Shown piece after piece: positions 6,339 to 6,410 of a stretch of DNA of 6,410 nt. Every line of letters begins with the position of its first letter. Within the stretch, counting starts at the first letter, position 1. Location: positions 1 through 6,410 of the forward strand of contig JAFGNI010000397.1 of assembly GCA_016927095.1 (NCBI GenBank). The letters are read 5' to 3'. The notes under the pieces are model-generated. The model was not told the origin of the DNA, searched no databases, and saw nothing but the letters and a program-made list of their open reading frames with translations. This DNA is from Anaerolineae bacterium. GTDB taxonomy: Bacteria; Chloroflexota; Anaerolineae; B4-G1; SLSP01. A program made the translations under genes and the position numbers.

Positions 6339-6410
6339 TCAGGTACACCACTGAGCGATGAGTGCTTTCATGGCCTTGGATGGCCTCCCACGCCGCTTCG
6401 GCGGCTGCCA
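6339..6410 (-). CDS. Possible 3' end of a convergent gene (basic C-terminus)
   Basis: Read on the minus strand from the window edge, one frame gives 23 residues to a TGA at 6341-6339: WQPPKRRGRPSKAMKALIAQ and three more. The basic KRRGRPSK run resembles the basic tails or AT-hook-like motifs of DNA-binding proteins, including some transposases. It would be convergent with the large gene, its stop 33 bases from the large gene's stop. The fragment is too short to name, overlaps a hairpin, and could be chance. A competing plus-strand frame from ATG 6358 is also open to the edge. Confidence 0.25.
   Translation of the reverse strand, partial: WQPPKRRGRPSKAMKALIAQWCT
6381..6410 (+). terminator. 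Candidate terminator hairpin with a UUCG tetraloop
   Basis: A 5-bp stem GCCGC/GCGGC (6392-6396 with 6401-6405) closes a TTCG loop, giving the very stable C(UUCG)G form when read on the plus strand. The flanking TGGC (6381-6384) and GCCA (6407-6410) can pair as an outer stem. It lies about 75 bases after the large gene's stop. No T-run is visible, because the window ends at the hairpin, so a factor-independent terminator cannot be confirmed. Confidence 0.35.

Noticed and set aside
6358..6410. Plus-strand ATG-initiated open frame running off the window edge
   Set aside because: Only about 17 codons are visible, there is no convincing ribosome binding site, and the frame contains the hairpin. 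It cannot be supported.

Overview
The window is dominated by one very large gene. A plus-strand coding region of 2030 codons (213-6305) encodes an exported, multidomain protein built almost entirely of beta-sandwich and beta-propeller modules. It is flanked by the 3' end of an upstream gene, whose product looks like the C-terminal part of a response-regulator receiver domain (1-150), and by a 105-base tail that holds a stable hairpin and possibly the 3' end of a convergent gene. The DNA is GC-rich, and the main frame runs unbroken.

The style of the large protein points to the phylum Chloroflexota (Anaerolineae-like or a relative). The N-terminal module after the signal peptide (LPSSFYGG, VSAWIDGVQVAEA, YVLDVPGDDPQTPG, then a Trp-His near the end) is a pattern I associate with exported proteins of that group, as is the C-terminal module containing GNFGWLSW. 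This assignment is from memory of families and is not proven by the sequence.

Layout: 1-150, receiver-like C-terminus; 151-212, a 62-base spacer with a good ribosome binding site; 213-6305, the giant surface protein. Its order is: signal peptide, N-terminal beta module, DUF11-like domain, a helix-rich segment, two immunoglobulin-like domains, an eight-motif FG-GAP/VCBS-type calcium-binding propeller with a C-terminal cap, a linker domain, five consecutive immunoglobulin-like repeats, two PKD domains, and a terminal GNFGWL module. 6306-6410 is the downstream tail.

The two same-strand genes are close enough to be co-transcribed, which would place a signalling protein next to a surface protein, but the window is too short to establish this. 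The large protein has no visible enzyme active site and no recognisable sortase or transmembrane anchor; a role in adhesion or extracellular binding is the most reasonable inference. I found no CRISPR array, tRNA, rRNA, complete insertion sequence or clear new multi-gene system. The most worthwhile oddities are the receiver fragment lacking the conserved lysine, the helical segment inside an otherwise all-beta protein, and the terminal GNFGWL module.
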